Assembly: GCF_021502725.1 (NCBI RefSeq) | Contig: NZ_JAKFFS010000004.1 | Span: 248,001 to 312,000 of the forward strand | Source of the DNA: Dyadobacter sp. CY345 | GTDB taxonomy: Bacteria > Bacteroidota > Bacteroidia > Cytophagales > Spirosomataceae | Reading direction: 5' to 3' | DNA: 64,000 nucleotides | Part shown: piece after piece, positions 51,549 to 61,216 of the stretch | How positions within the stretch are numbered: the first letter of the stretch is position 1 | Layout of the letters: the number at the start of each line of letters is the position of its first letter | Translations under genes and position numbers: made by a program | The notes under the pieces: generated by a model | The model's database searches: none | The model's input: the letters and a program-made list of their open reading frames with translations, nothing else | What the model was told of the DNA's origin: nothing

Positions 51549-53432
51549 ATGAATTACCTTTCAGCAGAAAATATTGCGAAGTCTTTTGGAGACCAATGGC
51601 TTTTTAAAAATATCAATTTCGGGATCAGTCGTGGTGATAAAGTGGCACTTATCGGCACTAACGGCACCGGGAAAACAACTTTCCTTAATATCCTGACGGG
51701 TAAAATTCCCCCACAGGAAGGATCTGTTAGTATTCGTAAAGACATCCGTGTTGGTTACCTGGATCAAAGTCCTTCCTTTGATGTAACGTTGCCGGTTTTA
51801 GAAGTAATTTTCTCTTCAAATAATCCCGTTGCCATAGCTGTTAAAAAGTATGAACACGCTATCGAGACGGATAATCATGATGCCCTGGCTACGGCTATGG
51901 AGGATATGGATACCTACAAGGCATGGGATTTTGAATATAAAGTGAAGGAAGTTTTGGGGCGTTTAGGGATTCATAATACTGAGAATTTATACGGTAATCT
52001 TTCCGGGGGGCAGAAAAAACGCGTCGCTCTGGCAAAGATTCTTTTGGAAGATCCTGAATTGCTGATCCTCGATGAGCCTACCAACCATTTGGATCTCGAT
52101 ACGGTTGAATGGCTTGAAAAATATCTGAATACACAAAATACTACGCTCCTGGTTGTAACCCATGATAGATATTTCCTAGATACGGTGTGTAATCAGGTAC
52201 TGGAACTTGATCATGGTTCGGCTTATTCTTACAAAGGAAATTATTCCTATTTCCTGGAAAAGAAAGCAGAACGAGAAGAGTCCGAGGCGGCAGGAATTGA
52301 TAAAGCAAGAAACCTTATGCGTAAGGAACTCGACTGGATCAGAAAGCAGCCGAAAGCGCGTGGTACCAAAGCAAAATACCGTGTAGATGCTTTTGAAGAA
52401 TTAAAAGAAAGAGCCAGCCAGAAAAAATTCGATACGCAGATGGAGCTTAACGTACGCACGGCGCGTTTGGGAAGCAAGATCATTGAAATGGAAAATGTAA
52501 GTAAAGGATTTGGTGAGCGTCAGCTGATCAAAAACTTTGAATATACTTTCCGTAAAGGTGACCGGATCGGAATCGTTGGTCAGAATGGTATGGGAAAATC
52601 TACCTTGCTGAACATGATCACCGGAGAACTGGAACCGGATAGCGGTAAAATAGTAAAAGGAGAAACGGTTCAGTTTGGTTATTACAAACAAACAGATCTT
52701 GTTTTTGACGAAACGCAACGTGTTATTGATATCGTTAAAGATGTTGCCGAAGTAGTGCAGTTAGGAACTGGCGAAACAGTTACGGTTGGACATTTGTTAC
52801 AGGCATTTTTGTTTTCCCCTTCCAAACAATATGATTTTATATCAAAACTGAGCGGAGGAGAAAAAAGAAGATTACAGCTTCTTCTGATTCTAATAAAGCA
52901 GCCAAACTTCCTGATTCTCGATGAGCCTACGAACGATCTGGATATTGCGAGTTTGAACGTTCTGGAAGATTTTTTAATGAATTTCCCAGGTTGTATCATG
53001 ATCGTATCCCACGATAGATACTTCCTTGACCGTTTGGTTGAACATATTTTTGTGTTTGAAGGAGAAGGCAAGATCAGCGATTTCCCTGGAAATTATACTG
53101 AACTTCGTGATTATCAGGACGAGGTTGAAGCTGAGAAAAAAAATATAGCTTCCGGGAAGAGTCCGCAGATTGCTGCACCAGCGCCTGTTAAGGAAGTTGT
53201 AGTTACCCCGGCAGCTCCGAAGAAAAAGTTAAGTTTTAAGGAACAACGAGAGTTTGAAATGCTTGAAGGCGAAATGGCAGCATTGGAAAAGAAAAAAGCG
53301 CAGTTGCTCGAAAAACTTGAAAATGGTGGCTCTCATGTCGAGGTAACCTCCTGGGCATTGCAAATCGAGGAAATTACGCAGGCGCAATCGGACAAAGAAA
53401 TGCGTTGGTTGGAACTGTCGGAAAATGTTTAG
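51549..53432 (+). CDS. ABC-F family ribosome-associated ATPase (Uup/YbiT/EttA group)
   Basis: A 627-residue protein with two ABC ATPase domains and no membrane helices. Domain 1: Walker A LIGTNGTGKTTFLN, signature NLSGGQKKRVALAK, Walker B LLILDEPTNHLD. Domain 2: IVGQNGMGKSTLLN, KLSGGEKRRLQLLL, FLILDEPTNDLD. Between them lies the ABC-F linker with basic residues (LMRKELDWIRKQPKARGTK), and a coiled coil with charged repeats ends the protein (EMAALEKKKAQLLEKLE). That C-terminal coiled coil resembles Uup. Such proteins act on the ribosome; the exact subfamily is uncertain. Confidence 0.93.
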   Translation: MNYLSAENIAKSFGDQWLFKNINFGISRGDKVALIGTNGTGKTTFLNILTGKIPPQEGSVSIRKDIRVGYLDQSPSFDVTLPVLEVIFSSNNPVAIAVKKYEHAIETDNHDALATAMEDMDTYKAWDFEYKVKEVLGRLGIHNTENLYGNLSGGQKKRVALAKILLEDPELLILDEPTNHLDLDTVEWLEKYLNTQNTTLLVVTHDRYFLDTVCNQVLELDHGSAYSYKGNYSYFLEKKAEREESEAAGIDKARNLMRKELDWIRKQPKARGTKAKYRVDAFEELKERASQKKFDTQMELNVRTARLGSKIIEMENVSKGFGERQLIKNFEYTFRKGDRIGIVGQNGMGKSTLLNMITGELEPDSGKIVKGETVQFGYYKQTDLVFDETQRVIDIVKDVAEVVQLGTGETVTVGHLLQAFLFSPSKQYDFISKLSGGEKRRLQLLLILIKQPNFLILDEPTNDLDIASLNVLEDFLMNFPGCIMIVSHDRYFLDRLVEHIFVFEGEGKISDFPGNYTELRDYQDEVEAEKKNIASGKSPQIAAPAPVKEVVVTPAAPKKKLSFKEQREFEMLEGEMAALEKKKAQLLEKLENGGSHVEVTSWALQIEEITQAQSDKEMRWLELSENV

Positions 53433-53459
53433 TTTTGAAAAAAATAATCAATGATAGAC

Positions 53460-53777
53460 ATGAATATCAAAACGGTTTCAAAAGAATTTAAAGACGAAAT
53501 GGTAAGCTTGTATGGTGACGCACTTTACAAGGTAATTTTATTCGGTTCTTTTGCCCGTAATGATTTTCGTGATGATTCTGACGTTGACTTTTTAGTGGTG
53601 TTAAATAAGGATGATATTCGTCCATTTACTGAGATTACAAGAATTTCCCCTGTTTTAGGGGAATTTTTAAGTCACTATCACAAGGTGTTCAGCGTTGTTC
53701 CAACTAGTCGTAAGAAATACGAGGTTAGCACAATGCCACTTTATAGAAATATTCGAGAAGAGGGAATTGAGATATGA
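53460..53777 (+). CDS. MNT-type nucleotidyltransferase (toxin-antitoxin partner)
   Basis: A 105-residue protein from the ATG at 53460 (a start three codons earlier is possible). ILFGSFARNDFRDDSDVDFLVV is the minimal nucleotidyltransferase motif: GSFARND plus the DSDVD metal-binding aspartates. MNT proteins pair with HEPN proteins; in MntA-HepT systems the MNT adds AMP to the HEPN ribonuclease and blocks it. The stop overlaps the start of a HEPN gene in ATGA form, but that gene is broken, so this one may have no partner. Confidence 0.85.
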   Translation: MNIKTVSKEFKDEMVSLYGDALYKVILFGSFARNDFRDDSDVDFLVVLNKDDIRPFTEITRISPVLGEFLSHYHKVFSVVPTSRKKYEVSTMPLYRNIREEGIEI

Positions 53778-53999
53778 GTGATATCAACTCAATCATTAGT
53801 AAGGCTGAAGATAGTATTGAAAATGCAGCTTACAATTTAGAAGGGGAATCATTTAGCAGCGACATTTAATCAACGACAAATGGGTGATTATGATATTGAT
53901 TCTGAAATCGTTTTTGAAGAAGCAGTAGAAACTCTGGAAAAAGCCCGCCTATTCGTTAATACAGTCATTCATTATTTAAAGAGTAATGGATATTTATAG
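53774..53999 (+). pseudogene. Broken HEPN-domain gene (remnant of an MNT-HEPN module)
   Basis: Begins with the ATG at 53774, overlapping the MNT stop (ATGA). The N-terminal piece encodes ISKAEDSIENAAYNLEGESF and then stops at 53867-53869. The C-terminal piece lies in another frame from about 53862 to 53999, encoding FNQRQMGDYDIDSEIVFEEA and ETLEKARLFVNTVIHYLK, the typical HEPN C-terminal helices. The middle part, which carries the RxxxxH active-site helix, is absent, so an internal deletion of roughly 50-70 codons has removed it and shifted the frame. Confidence 0.78.
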
Positions 54000-54008
54000 T
54001 AAATCAAT

Positions 54009-54644
54009 ATGAATTCTATTGTCGAGTTTTTTCAGTATTTGCTAAATTCCGAAGAATTAATCCGCACGGGTGGTTTACTGGTTATCACCTTTATCATTTT
54101 TGCAGAAAACGGACTTTTCTTTGCGTTTTTCCTCCCGGGAGATTATTTGGTGTTCTTGGCCGGTGTTTTTTGCGGGACAGGAATTTTACAGGTTCCGATA
54201 GGTATTTTGTTGTTGTGCATGTTTGCTGCTGCGGTACTGGGTTCGTTAACAGGTTATTTATTTGGGAAATATTTTGGAGACATGTTTGAGAACCGTCCGG
54301 ACTCTTTCTTTTTCAAGAAAAAACATTTGTCCACAACCCGCAAATATTTTGATAAATATGGCAGCAGAACATTGATTGTCAGCAGGTTTCTTCCTATTGT
54401 CCGGACTTTTGCGCCGATACTGGCAGGCGTTGCAAAAATGTCTTTCCCATCCTTTTTATTGAATAATGTGGTGGGAGGAGCTGTATGGATCGGTGCATTG
54501 ACAGGTGGTGGCTTCCTTTTCGGAGAAAGATTTCCCTGGATTGTAGATTACGTCCATTACATTATTTTATTTTTCCTGGCTATCACAACGTTTACTGTAA
54601 TCAAAGGATACTTCAACGCAAGAAAAGGAATGGTCGAGGAATAG
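54009..54644 (+). CDS. DedA-family membrane protein
   Basis: A 211-residue protein with five or six membrane segments. ENGLFFAFFLPGDYLVFLAG and the conserved FLPIVRTFAPILAGVAKMSF (with the arginines typical of DedA/SNARE-associated proteins) are present. DedA proteins are linked to lipid flipping, e.g. of undecaprenyl phosphate, and to membrane homeostasis. It starts 9 bases after the HEPN remnant, apparently by chance, and is convergent with the carbonic anhydrase gene. Confidence 0.9.
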   Translation: MNSIVEFFQYLLNSEELIRTGGLLVITFIIFAENGLFFAFFLPGDYLVFLAGVFCGTGILQVPIGILLLCMFAAAVLGSLTGYLFGKYFGDMFENRPDSFFFKKKHLSTTRKYFDKYGSRTLIVSRFLPIVRTFAPILAGVAKMSFPSFLLNNVVGGAVWIGALTGGGFLFGERFPWIVDYVHYIILFFLAITTFTVIKGYFNARKGMVEE

Positions 54645-54667
54645 ACTTTGGTTGCAGGAATATAATT

Positions 54668-55186
54668 TTATTCCTCATCCTTGAACCAACCAGAATATGT
54701 TATATAATTATTTGCAGTCCTGTCAATTGCGGCATTGAGATCCGGCGAAACATCTTTCAGATATTTTGCCGGATTTCCTGCATATATGGTTCCTGGCGGT
54801 ACTTTGGTATTCTGCGTTACGATTGCTCCGGCTGCCACAATCGCACCAGTCCCGATCACGGCCCCATCCATTACGATAGATCCCATACCTATCAAAACAT
54901 GATCTTCAATGGTACAACCGTGGACGATTGCGTTGTGAGCAATGGAAACATAATCGCCAATGTAAGTGCCATTTTTTTGATAAGTACAGTGTATCACTGC
55001 GCCATCCTGGACATTTGAATATTTCCCGATCCTGATACTGTTAACATCTCCACGAACAACAGCGTTAAACCAGACTGTGCAATGCTCTCCCATCACAACG
55101 TCTCCGACAACAGTCGCATTTTCCGCTAGCCAGCAATTTTCACCGAATTGAGGGTTTTTTCCCCGAACAGATCTGATAAGTGCCAT
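54668..55186 (-). CDS. Gamma-class carbonic anhydrase-like protein
   Basis: A 172-residue left-handed beta-helix protein. The hexapeptide repeat pattern runs through the whole sequence (VVGDVVMGEHCTVWFNAVVR, IRIGKYSNVQDGAVIHCTY, SIAHNAIVHGCTIEDHVLIG), and the three metal-ligand histidines in IHCT, SIAHNAIVHG are visible. The family (CaiE/PaaY/YrdA) contains active gamma carbonic anhydrases and others of uncertain activity. The first residues MALIRSVRGKNPQFGENCWL are typical for the group. It is a single gene, convergent with dedA. Confidence 0.9.
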   Translation of the reverse strand: MALIRSVRGKNPQFGENCWLAENATVVGDVVMGEHCTVWFNAVVRGDVNSIRIGKYSNVQDGAVIHCTYQKNGTYIGDYVSIAHNAIVHGCTIEDHVLIGMGSIVMDGAVIGTGAIVAAGAIVTQNTKVPPGTIYAGNPAKYLKDVSPDLNAAIDRTANNYITYSGWFKDEE

Positions 55187-55319
55187 ATAAAATTGAGTAA
55201 ATCTTGTATTTCTGAAATAAAATTTACTTTTTTCGTTTAGTAACGAAATGTATAAAATTCAGGTAATGTTACTGAAAAATAAATATATTTCGTTTTTTGA
55301 ATATTAAATCTGCCTCGTT

Positions 55320-55880
55320 ATGCCACTTTCCGGAAATTTGTCAAAGGGAGCTTTATTGATCGCCAAACCGTTTTTGGGCGACCCGAATTTCGAGCGGGGC
55401 GTCATTCTGCTTTGTGAGTATACCGATCTTGGAAGTTTCGGTTTTGTACTTAACCAGGTAACTGACTTGTTTTTAGGAGACGTACTGGAAGACACAATTT
55501 ATCAGGATATTCCTCTTCATCTGGGTGGGCCGGTTGAGAAAAATACGTTGCATTTCATTCACCGTCGCCCCGATATGATTGCCGGCGGAGCAGAAATTAT
55601 GCCAAATGTTTTTTGGGGTGGAGATTTTGAACAGGTTCGTACGTTACTAAACATCAACAGCCTGACAGCAGATGATGTTCGGTTTTTTATAGGTTATTCA
55701 GGCTGGGGTGGGGGACAATTGGAGAACGAAATGAAAGAAGGTTCCTGGATTATTACACAAACAAAATCAAACTTCCTTTTTACTACACCAGCAAAGGACT
55801 TTTGGAGAGAAATACTGAAAAATATGGGAGGAGAATATCGCTCAATAGCACATTATCCAACAGATCCAAGTTTAAACTAA
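55320..55880 (+). CDS. YqgE/AlgH family protein
   Basis: A 186-residue protein with the family features MPLSGNLSKGALLIAKPFLG at the start, FERGVILLCEYTDLGSFGFVLN, the LGGPVEKNTLHFIH core and VRFFIGYSGWGGGQLENEM. The family (AlgH in Pseudomonas, YqgE in E. coli) has no proven biochemical activity. In many genomes it lies next to ruvX/yqgF; here the two are about 19 kb apart. It converges with a small unknown gene after 12 bases. Confidence 0.92.
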   Translation: MPLSGNLSKGALLIAKPFLGDPNFERGVILLCEYTDLGSFGFVLNQVTDLFLGDVLEDTIYQDIPLHLGGPVEKNTLHFIHRRPDMIAGGAEIMPNVFWGGDFEQVRTLLNINSLTADDVRFFIGYSGWGGGQLENEMKEGSWIITQTKSNFLFTTPAKDFWREILKNMGGEYRSIAHYPTDPSLN

Positions 55881-55892
55881 TGCAGTTGGTTC

Positions 55893-56111
55893 TTAGTTTG
55901 GGTTGTTAAGCCCGCGAATAGAATCGTAATCGGATTTTACTCTGGCTACCTCTTTTACTAAAAATTTTTGGAGCTGAGCATTAAAATCTGCTTTGTCTTC
56001 TTCTGGCAAAGCAGCATACATATCTTTTAACTCCTGATTAATTGCTGCCCGTTCCTCATCGGTAGCATTCATCGATCGGATATGGAATCGCTTAAAATCA
56101 AATTCTGGCAT
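55893..56111 (-). CDS. Small conserved helical protein, unknown function
   Basis: A 72-residue, charged, helix-rich protein starting MPEFDFKRFHIRSMNATDEE and containing AALPEEDKADFNAQLQKFLV. It has no signal peptide or membrane segment. I recall comparable short proteins in Cytophagales next to yqgE but no assigned role. Intact start, stop and codon choice support it as a real gene. Confidence 0.65.
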   Translation of the reverse strand: MPEFDFKRFHIRSMNATDEERAAINQELKDMYAALPEEDKADFNAQLQKFLVKEVARVKSDYDSIRGLNNPN

Positions 56112-56288
56112 TTTTCTTTTATTTCGTTGTCGGGCAAAAATAAAGAAATAAACCTTTCATGAGAATAACTTGACCGTTCAGGTTGGAAATTTTTCCATTA
56201 AATCGTTTTTATAAGCTTTTTGACCCAAGCTCACGAACGAGAAAAACAATCGCGATGTTAACCCCTGATATAAATACATTTAACTGGA

Positions 56289-57551
56289 ATGAACCGCACT
56301 CTTTTTTTTATATTACTTACCGTCGTATTATTTGGTATTGACTGGTACGTCTGGCAGGCGTTACGATTTGTAATCAGAAATTTTTCCCAGCCAACTCAAA
56401 AATGGATAACCTGGGTATATTGGGGCTTCACTTCGCTGACATTGTTTGCCTACGTGATGATGCAATTTCTTCCCGCAGACTTTTTTAACCGTATTACAAG
56501 AACATTTATTATCGCCGGAATAGCGATTCCTTACCTGTCGAAATTGCTGGTTGTTTTGTTTTTATTGATTGATGATGCACGCCGTCTGCTGCAATGGATA
56601 ATCAGCTATTTTGTACCGTCTGCAGCGCCTGCTATTGATCCTAATAATCCTTCAGAAACAAAAATTCCAAGATCAGAATTTCTGGAAACGACTGCTCTTA
56701 TTGCCGGATCGGCTTTGATGGGGACTTTTGCCTTCGGGATATTATCCGGAGCGCATGATTACCGTATCAGAAGAGTAAAGGTTGCGTTGAAAAATCTGCC
56801 AAAAGCATTTCATGGAATGAAGATCGCCCAGCTTTCGGATATTCATTCAGGCAGTTTTTTCAATAAAACGGCGGTAAAAGGCGGCGTGGAAATGTTGATG
56901 AAAGAAAAACCGGATATCGCATTTTTTACCGGCGATCTGGTAAACGACCGTGCATTGGAAGTAAAGGATTACATCAATATTTTTGATAAGGTTAAGGCGC
57001 CGCTAGGTGTACACTCAACTTTGGGAAATCATGATTATGGGGATTATTTCCAATGGGGATCTCAGCAAGAGAAAAACCAGAATCTGGCTGATTTGAAGAA
57101 AGCGCATCAGTTGCTTGGCTGGAATCTGATGCTGGACGAAAATCGCGCAATCCGTGTTGACAATGAGGAGATCGGTTTAATTGGTATTCAGAATTGGGGT
57201 GCGGGAAATTTTGCAAAATATGGTAATCTGGAAAAGGCATACCAAGGGACGGATCAATTTCCTGTGAAGATATTATTATCCCATGATCCCAGCCATTGGC
57301 GTGCTCAGGTGCTTCCAAAATATGATGATATCGATCTGGCTTTTGCCGGACATACACATGGAATGCAGTTCGGTGTTGAACTTGCAGGCATTAAATGGAG
57401 TCCGGTTCAGTATCGGTATAAAGAATGGGCCGGATTATATAAGGAAAATGACCAATATCTTTATGTTAACCGTGGTTTTGGCTATTTGGGTTATCCGGGT
57501 CGTGTTGGTATTCTTCCGGAAATAACAATCATTGAGCTGGTGAGCGCGTAG
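56289..57551 (+). CDS. Membrane-anchored metallophosphoesterase (YaeI/YkuE-like)
   Basis: A 420-residue protein. The first about 160 residues form four to five membrane helices (FFILLTVVLFGIDWYVWQAL, TLFAYVMMQFLPADFF, LLVVLFLLIDDARRLL, TTALIAGSALMGTFAFGI). The catalytic domain has the calcineurin-like motifs in order: IAQLSDIHSGSF, FFTGDLVNDR, TLGNHDYGDYF, ILLSHDPSHW and AFAGHTHGMQFG. It resembles YaeI/YkuE-type phosphodiesterases, which may act on lipid-linked phosphates. The substrate is not determinable. A very small gene follows on the same strand. Confidence 0.9.
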   Translation: MNRTLFFILLTVVLFGIDWYVWQALRFVIRNFSQPTQKWITWVYWGFTSLTLFAYVMMQFLPADFFNRITRTFIIAGIAIPYLSKLLVVLFLLIDDARRLLQWIISYFVPSAAPAIDPNNPSETKIPRSEFLETTALIAGSALMGTFAFGILSGAHDYRIRRVKVALKNLPKAFHGMKIAQLSDIHSGSFFNKTAVKGGVEMLMKEKPDIAFFTGDLVNDRALEVKDYINIFDKVKAPLGVHSTLGNHDYGDYFQWGSQQEKNQNLADLKKAHQLLGWNLMLDENRAIRVDNEEIGLIGIQNWGAGNFAKYGNLEKAYQGTDQFPVKILLSHDPSHWRAQVLPKYDDIDLAFAGHTHGMQFGVELAGIKWSPVQYRYKEWAGLYKENDQYLYVNRGFGYLGYPGRVGILPEITIIELVSA

Positions 57552-57659
57552 CGGATTTATTCATTGTAAATACGAGGTATTAAATTGTTTAAGATATACT
57601 TAGAGCCGGAGTCGGGACGTTTGATATTTAGACTTCTGCGGTTTTTAAACACAATAGTT

Positions 57660-57866
57660 ATGAAAAAATTTGTTGCAACAATTCTTTTGTCAGGCATTGT
57701 GCTGGGCTTTTCCGGGATTCAGCCCGTGAGTGCTAATTCGAAGGATGTTCAGTCAGAAATGTTATTGAACAAAAGAAAGAAAAATCGCGGATATCAAAAA
57801 CCGAAATCCAAAAAAATCCTTGGAATATTCAAGCGAAAAACGGATTGTGGTTGTCCGAAACATTAA
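57660..57866 (+). CDS. Small secreted basic protein
   Basis: A 68-residue product from the ATG at 57660; the frame is open back to 57585, but MKKFVATILLSGIVLGFSG is a clean signal peptide start. Cleavage after about VSANS would leave some 40 residues, strongly basic (LLNKRKKNRGYQKPKSKK), ending in a cysteine pair DCGCPKH. Its function is unknown; size and charge resemble small exported or periplasmic peptides. Confidence 0.65.
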   Translation: MKKFVATILLSGIVLGFSGIQPVSANSKDVQSEMLLNKRKKNRGYQKPKSKKILGIFKRKTDCGCPKH

Positions 57867-57945
57867 AACGAAAAAAATATTAAATTTGAACATATTCAAG
57901 AGTAAGCATTCCCGATTTTCTCTCAGAGATTTCCTCGGATTTGCT

Positions 57946-57953
57946 TACTTTTG
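57946..57953 (+). promoter_or_regulatory. Probable -7 element of gcvP
   Basis: TACTTTTG (TAnnTTTG) 43 bases before the gcvP ATG. No clear TTTG lies at the standard distance upstream, so only the -7 box is assigned. No glycine riboswitch is evident in the short leader. Confidence 0.5.
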
Positions 57954-57995
57954 TATTTTATAACCAACTATATAACGGTCTCGTTAGCCCAAATA

Positions 57996-60884
57996 ATGAA
58001 AATCAATCTTCGAAGCCAGGATAAATTCGAAAACCGTCATCACGGTAAGAATGAGCAGGAATTACAGGAAATGTTGCGCACGGTTGGAGCATCTTCTCTG
58101 GATGAATTGATAGAACAAACGCTTCCTGCAGCCATTCGCCTGCAAAAGCCTTTGGATTTACCTCGCCCGAAATCGGAGCAGGAGTTTTTGGACGGAATCA
58201 AGAAACTGGCTCGTAAGAACGCGATCTTGAAAACGTATATCGGAACAGGATATTACGATACTGTAACGCCTAACGTAATTCTAAGAAATATTCTTGAAAA
58301 TCCAGCCTGGTATACAGCATACACACCTTATCAGGCAGAGATCGCACAGGGAAGATTGGAAATGCTTTTGAATTTTCAAACCGTGATCACTGATCTTACA
58401 GGAATGGAAATTGCCAACGCTTCTCTTTTAGATGAAGCGACAGCAGCGGCAGAAGCGATGACGATGCTTTACAGCCTTCGTCCGGGAGCAAAGAAAAAAG
58501 CAGACACATTTTTCGTTTCTGAGCTTTGCCATCCACAAACCATTGATTTGATTTATACAAGAGCTAATCCGATTGGAATTAAGGTAATTGTTGGAAACCA
58601 CGCGACCGTAGATTTAACAGATGAAAATCTATACGGTATTTTGGTACAATATCCTGCGACAAACGGTGAAGTGATTGACTATACTGATTTTATTGCTGCT
58701 GCGCATGATGTGAACATCACAGTGGCAGTTGCAGCTGATTTGTTGGCGCTTACTTTATTGAAGGCTCCGGGTGAAATGGGTGCGGATGTTGTGGTTGGAT
58801 CATCCCAGCGTTTTGGCGTTCCTATGGGTTATGGTGGGCCTCATGCTGCATTTTTTGCTACGAAGGACTCTTTCAAACGTAACATTCCTGGGCGAATCAT
58901 CGGAGTTTCGGTTGATGCCGAAGGAAATCGCGCACTGAGAATGGCGTTACAAACGCGTGAGCAGCATATCCGTCGCGAAAAAGCTACTTCAAATATTTGT
59001 ACAGCACAGGTTTTACTTGCGGTAATTGCAGGCGCATACAGTGTTTACCATGGACCAGAGGGAATCAAGAATATTGCTTCCCGCGTACACGGTTTGACAC
59101 GTTTGTTTGTTGATACAATCAAGAAATTTAATTATGACGTTGTAACCACAAATTTCTTCGATACAGTTACGATTAAAACTACTCTGGGTAGCAAACTTAG
59201 AGAAAATGCACTGAAATGGGGTATTAACCTTCGTTACAATAAAGATGGAAGCGTTGGGGTATCATTTGACGAAGCTAAAACTTTTGATGATGTCATTGCG
59301 CTGTTAAATCTTTTTGCAGAGGTTTCTGGTTTTCAGGGCGAAATGGTGATTGACGAGGAAATGGATTTTACGATTGAAGAAAATCTTGCCCGTACATCTT
59401 CTTACCTGACACATCCGGTTTTCAGTTCTTACCACACAGAACATGAAATGCTGCGTTACCTGAAAACGCTTGAAAGTAAAGATCTTTCTTTGGTACATTC
59501 CATGATTTCTCTTGGGAGCTGTACCATGAAATTGAATGCAACTGCTGAAATGATCCCCTTGACCTGGCCGGAATTTGGAGCAATACATCCTTTTGTTCCA
59601 GCGAATCAGGCATTAGGATATGGACAATTGGTGGCAGAGTTGAGTGCGTGGTTATGTGAAATTACAGGTTTTGCTGCAATGTCAATGCAGCCGAATTCGG
59701 GAGCGCAGGGTGAGTATGCTGGTCTTATGGCAATTCGCGGTTACCACGAGAGCAGAGGTGATCATCACCGTAATGTGGCACTAATTCCTTCATCGGCGCA
59801 TGGAACAAACCCGGCTTCCGCAGTTATGGCAGGTATGAAAGTGGTTGTTACGAAATGTGATGACCGTGGAAATATCGATGTTGCTGATTTAAGAGCAAAA
59901 GCTGAACAATATAAAGACGAATTATCGTGCCTGTTAGTAACATATCCGTCGACGCACGGTGTGTATGAAGAAAGTATTATTGAGATTTGTTCGATGATCC
60001 ATTCTTTTGGCGGACAGGTTTATATGGATGGTGCTAATATGAATGCCCAGGTTGGTCTGACTAGTCCAGCTTCGATTGGAGCGGATGTTTGTCACTTGAA
60101 CTTGCATAAAACATTCTGTATTCCTCACGGCGGAGGCGGTCCCGGTGTTGGACCGATTGGTGTTGCAGAACATTTGATTCCGTTCCTTCCAGGCCATGTT
60201 AATTTAGGAAAACAGTCTGAGCACTTGGAAGCCGGACAGGCAGGAGCAGTTTCAGCTGCGCCTTATGGTAGTGCCAGTATTCTTACGATTTCTTACGCGT
60301 ACATCGCCATGATGGGCGGGGAAGGACTTACAAATGCGACAAAATTTGCAATCCTTAATGCGAATTATATCAAAGAACGCTTGAATGGTCATTATGAAGT
60401 TCTTTATACAGGAACAAATGGCCGATGTGCGCACGAAATGATTCTGGATTGCCGTCCGTTTAAGGCAGCTGGCGTTGAAGCAGAGGACTTGGCAAAACGC
60501 CTAATGGATTATGGTTTCCATGCGCCAACGTTATCTTTCCCGGTAGCCGGAACGTTGATGATCGAACCCACAGAATCTGAGTCGAAAGCAGAACTTGATC
60601 GTTTCTGTGATACCATGATCGCGATCAGAAATGAAGTTCGTGAGGTTGAAGAAGGTATAGCTGATCGGGTGGATAATGTTCTTAAAAACGCTCCACACAC
60701 TTCGCGTGTTGTTCTTGCAGAAAACTGGACACATGCTTACGGTCGTGAAAAAGCAGCTTTTCCATTACCGCATTTACGTTTCAACAAGTTCTGGCCAAGT
60801 GTTAGCCGCGTTGATAGTGCCTATGGAGACAGAAATTTGATTTGTTCTTGTATACCTGTCGAGGCTTATGCTGAGGTGGAGTAG
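57996..60884 (+). CDS. gcvP: Glycine dehydrogenase (decarboxylating), P protein
   Basis: A 962-residue single-chain P protein (N- and C-halves fused, as in E. coli GcvP). I use the ATG at 57996 ([17 protein letters not shown]); the frame upstream is leader. The N-half shows [20 protein letters not shown]; the C-half holds the PLP-lysine segment [19 protein letters not shown]. It decarboxylates glycine and passes the methylamine to the H protein of the glycine cleavage system. gcvT and gcvH are not adjacent. A hairpin terminator follows. Confidence 0.96.
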   Translation: MKINLRSQDKFENRHHGKNEQELQEMLRTVGASSLDELIEQTLPAAIRLQKPLDLPRPKSEQEFLDGIKKLARKNAILKTYIGTGYYDTVTPNVILRNILENPAWYTAYTPYQAEIAQGRLEMLLNFQTVITDLTGMEIANASLLDEATAAAEAMTMLYSLRPGAKKKADTFFVSELCHPQTIDLIYTRANPIGIKVIVGNHATVDLTDENLYGILVQYPATNGEVIDYTDFIAAAHDVNITVAVAADLLALTLLKAPGEMGADVVVGSSQRFGVPMGYGGPHAAFFATKDSFKRNIPGRIIGVSVDAEGNRALRMALQTREQHIRREKATSNICTAQVLLAVIAGAYSVYHGPEGIKNIASRVHGLTRLFVDTIKKFNYDVVTTNFFDTVTIKTTLGSKLRENALKWGINLRYNKDGSVGVSFDEAKTFDDVIALLNLFAEVSGFQGEMVIDEEMDFTIEENLARTSSYLTHPVFSSYHTEHEMLRYLKTLESKDLSLVHSMISLGSCTMKLNATAEMIPLTWPEFGAIHPFVPANQALGYGQLVAELSAWLCEITGFAAMSMQPNSGAQGEYAGLMAIRGYHESRGDHHRNVALIPSSAHGTNPASAVMAGMKVVVTKCDDRGNIDVADLRAKAEQYKDELSCLLVTYPSTHGVYEESIIEICSMIHSFGGQVYMDGANMNAQVGLTSPASIGADVCHLNLHKTFCIPHGGGGPGVGPIGVAEHLIPFLPGHVNLGKQSEHLEAGQAGAVSAAPYGSASILTISYAYIAMMGGEGLTNATKFAILNANYIKERLNGHYEVLYTGTNGRCAHEMILDCRPFKAAGVEAEDLAKRLMDYGFHAPTLSFPVAGTLMIEPTESESKAELDRFCDTMIAIRNEVREVEEGIADRVDNVLKNAPHTSRVVLAENWTHAYGREKAAFPLPHLRFNKFWPSVSRVDSAYGDRNLICSCIPVEAYAEVE

Positions 60885-60914
60885 GAGATAGTCAATTAAT
60901 ATTATTTGTTGGAG

Positions 60915-60949
60915 GGAGTCATTTCGGTAGAAGTGGCTCCTTTTGTTTT
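60915..60949 (+). terminator. Terminator after gcvP
   Basis: Stem ggagtcattt / aagtggctcc (10 bp with some G-U pairs), loop cggtag, followed by a T-rich tail. Located 30 bases after the gcvP stop. Confidence 0.65.
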
Positions 60950-61107
60950 GCTCCTTGGGAGCATCCTTTTTATAGCAATCATCAGGGATGGGTTTATCTG
61001 GGCTCCATAGGAGCCTCCTTGTTTGAGCTATAAATTAGGAAACTCTTACAGATTTCTACATGAGGCTTGGAGTATTTCTTTCCTATAAACAGGATGCTCT
61101 AACGAGC
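60950..61107. repeat. Cluster of three related short palindromic repeat units
   Basis: Unit A 60950-60976 (plus): GCTCC-ttg-GGAGC then ATCCTTTTTATAGC. Unit B 61002-61030 (plus): GCTCC-ata-GGAGC then CTCCTTGTTTGAGCTA. Unit C 61083-61107 (minus): GCTCG-tta-GAGC then ATCCTGTTTATAG. The shared form is a GCTCC/GGAGC hairpin followed by (A/C)TCCTnTTTatAG. I believe elements of this kind are interspersed through Bacteroidota genomes, but only this cluster is seen here. Confidence 0.6.
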
Positions 61108-61160
61108 GGTTATCAAATTTTAAACTGATTTTTATGACGAAAACAGGAAGCCCTGAAAAC

Positions 61161-61190
61161 AAAAAAAGCGAATCAATTACGATCCGCTTT
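61161..61190 (-). terminator. Terminator at the end of the nuoG-H-I-J operon
   Basis: Minus strand: stem aaagcggatc / gattcgcttt (10 bp with one G-U), 6-base loop, followed by a T-run. It lies about 27 bases after the nuoJ stop and shows that the operon ends without nuoK. Confidence 0.78.
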
Positions 61191-61216
61191 CTACAAAAAT
61201 AATATCTTGAAATTTC

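Larger units (their letters stand above)
60885..61216. other. Intergenic region between gcvP and nuoJ
   Basis: About 330 bases between convergent genes, without a credible gene. Contents in order: the gcvP terminator, the three repeat units, and a terminator for the nuo operon on the minus strand at 61161-61190. The C-rich and G-rich hairpins make it an unlikely place for missing nuoK coding sequence. Confidence 0.7.

Noticed and set aside
57880..57995. Glycine riboswitch before gcvP
   Set aside because: The leader is short and shows no paired aptamer-like structure; only a -7 element is visible.
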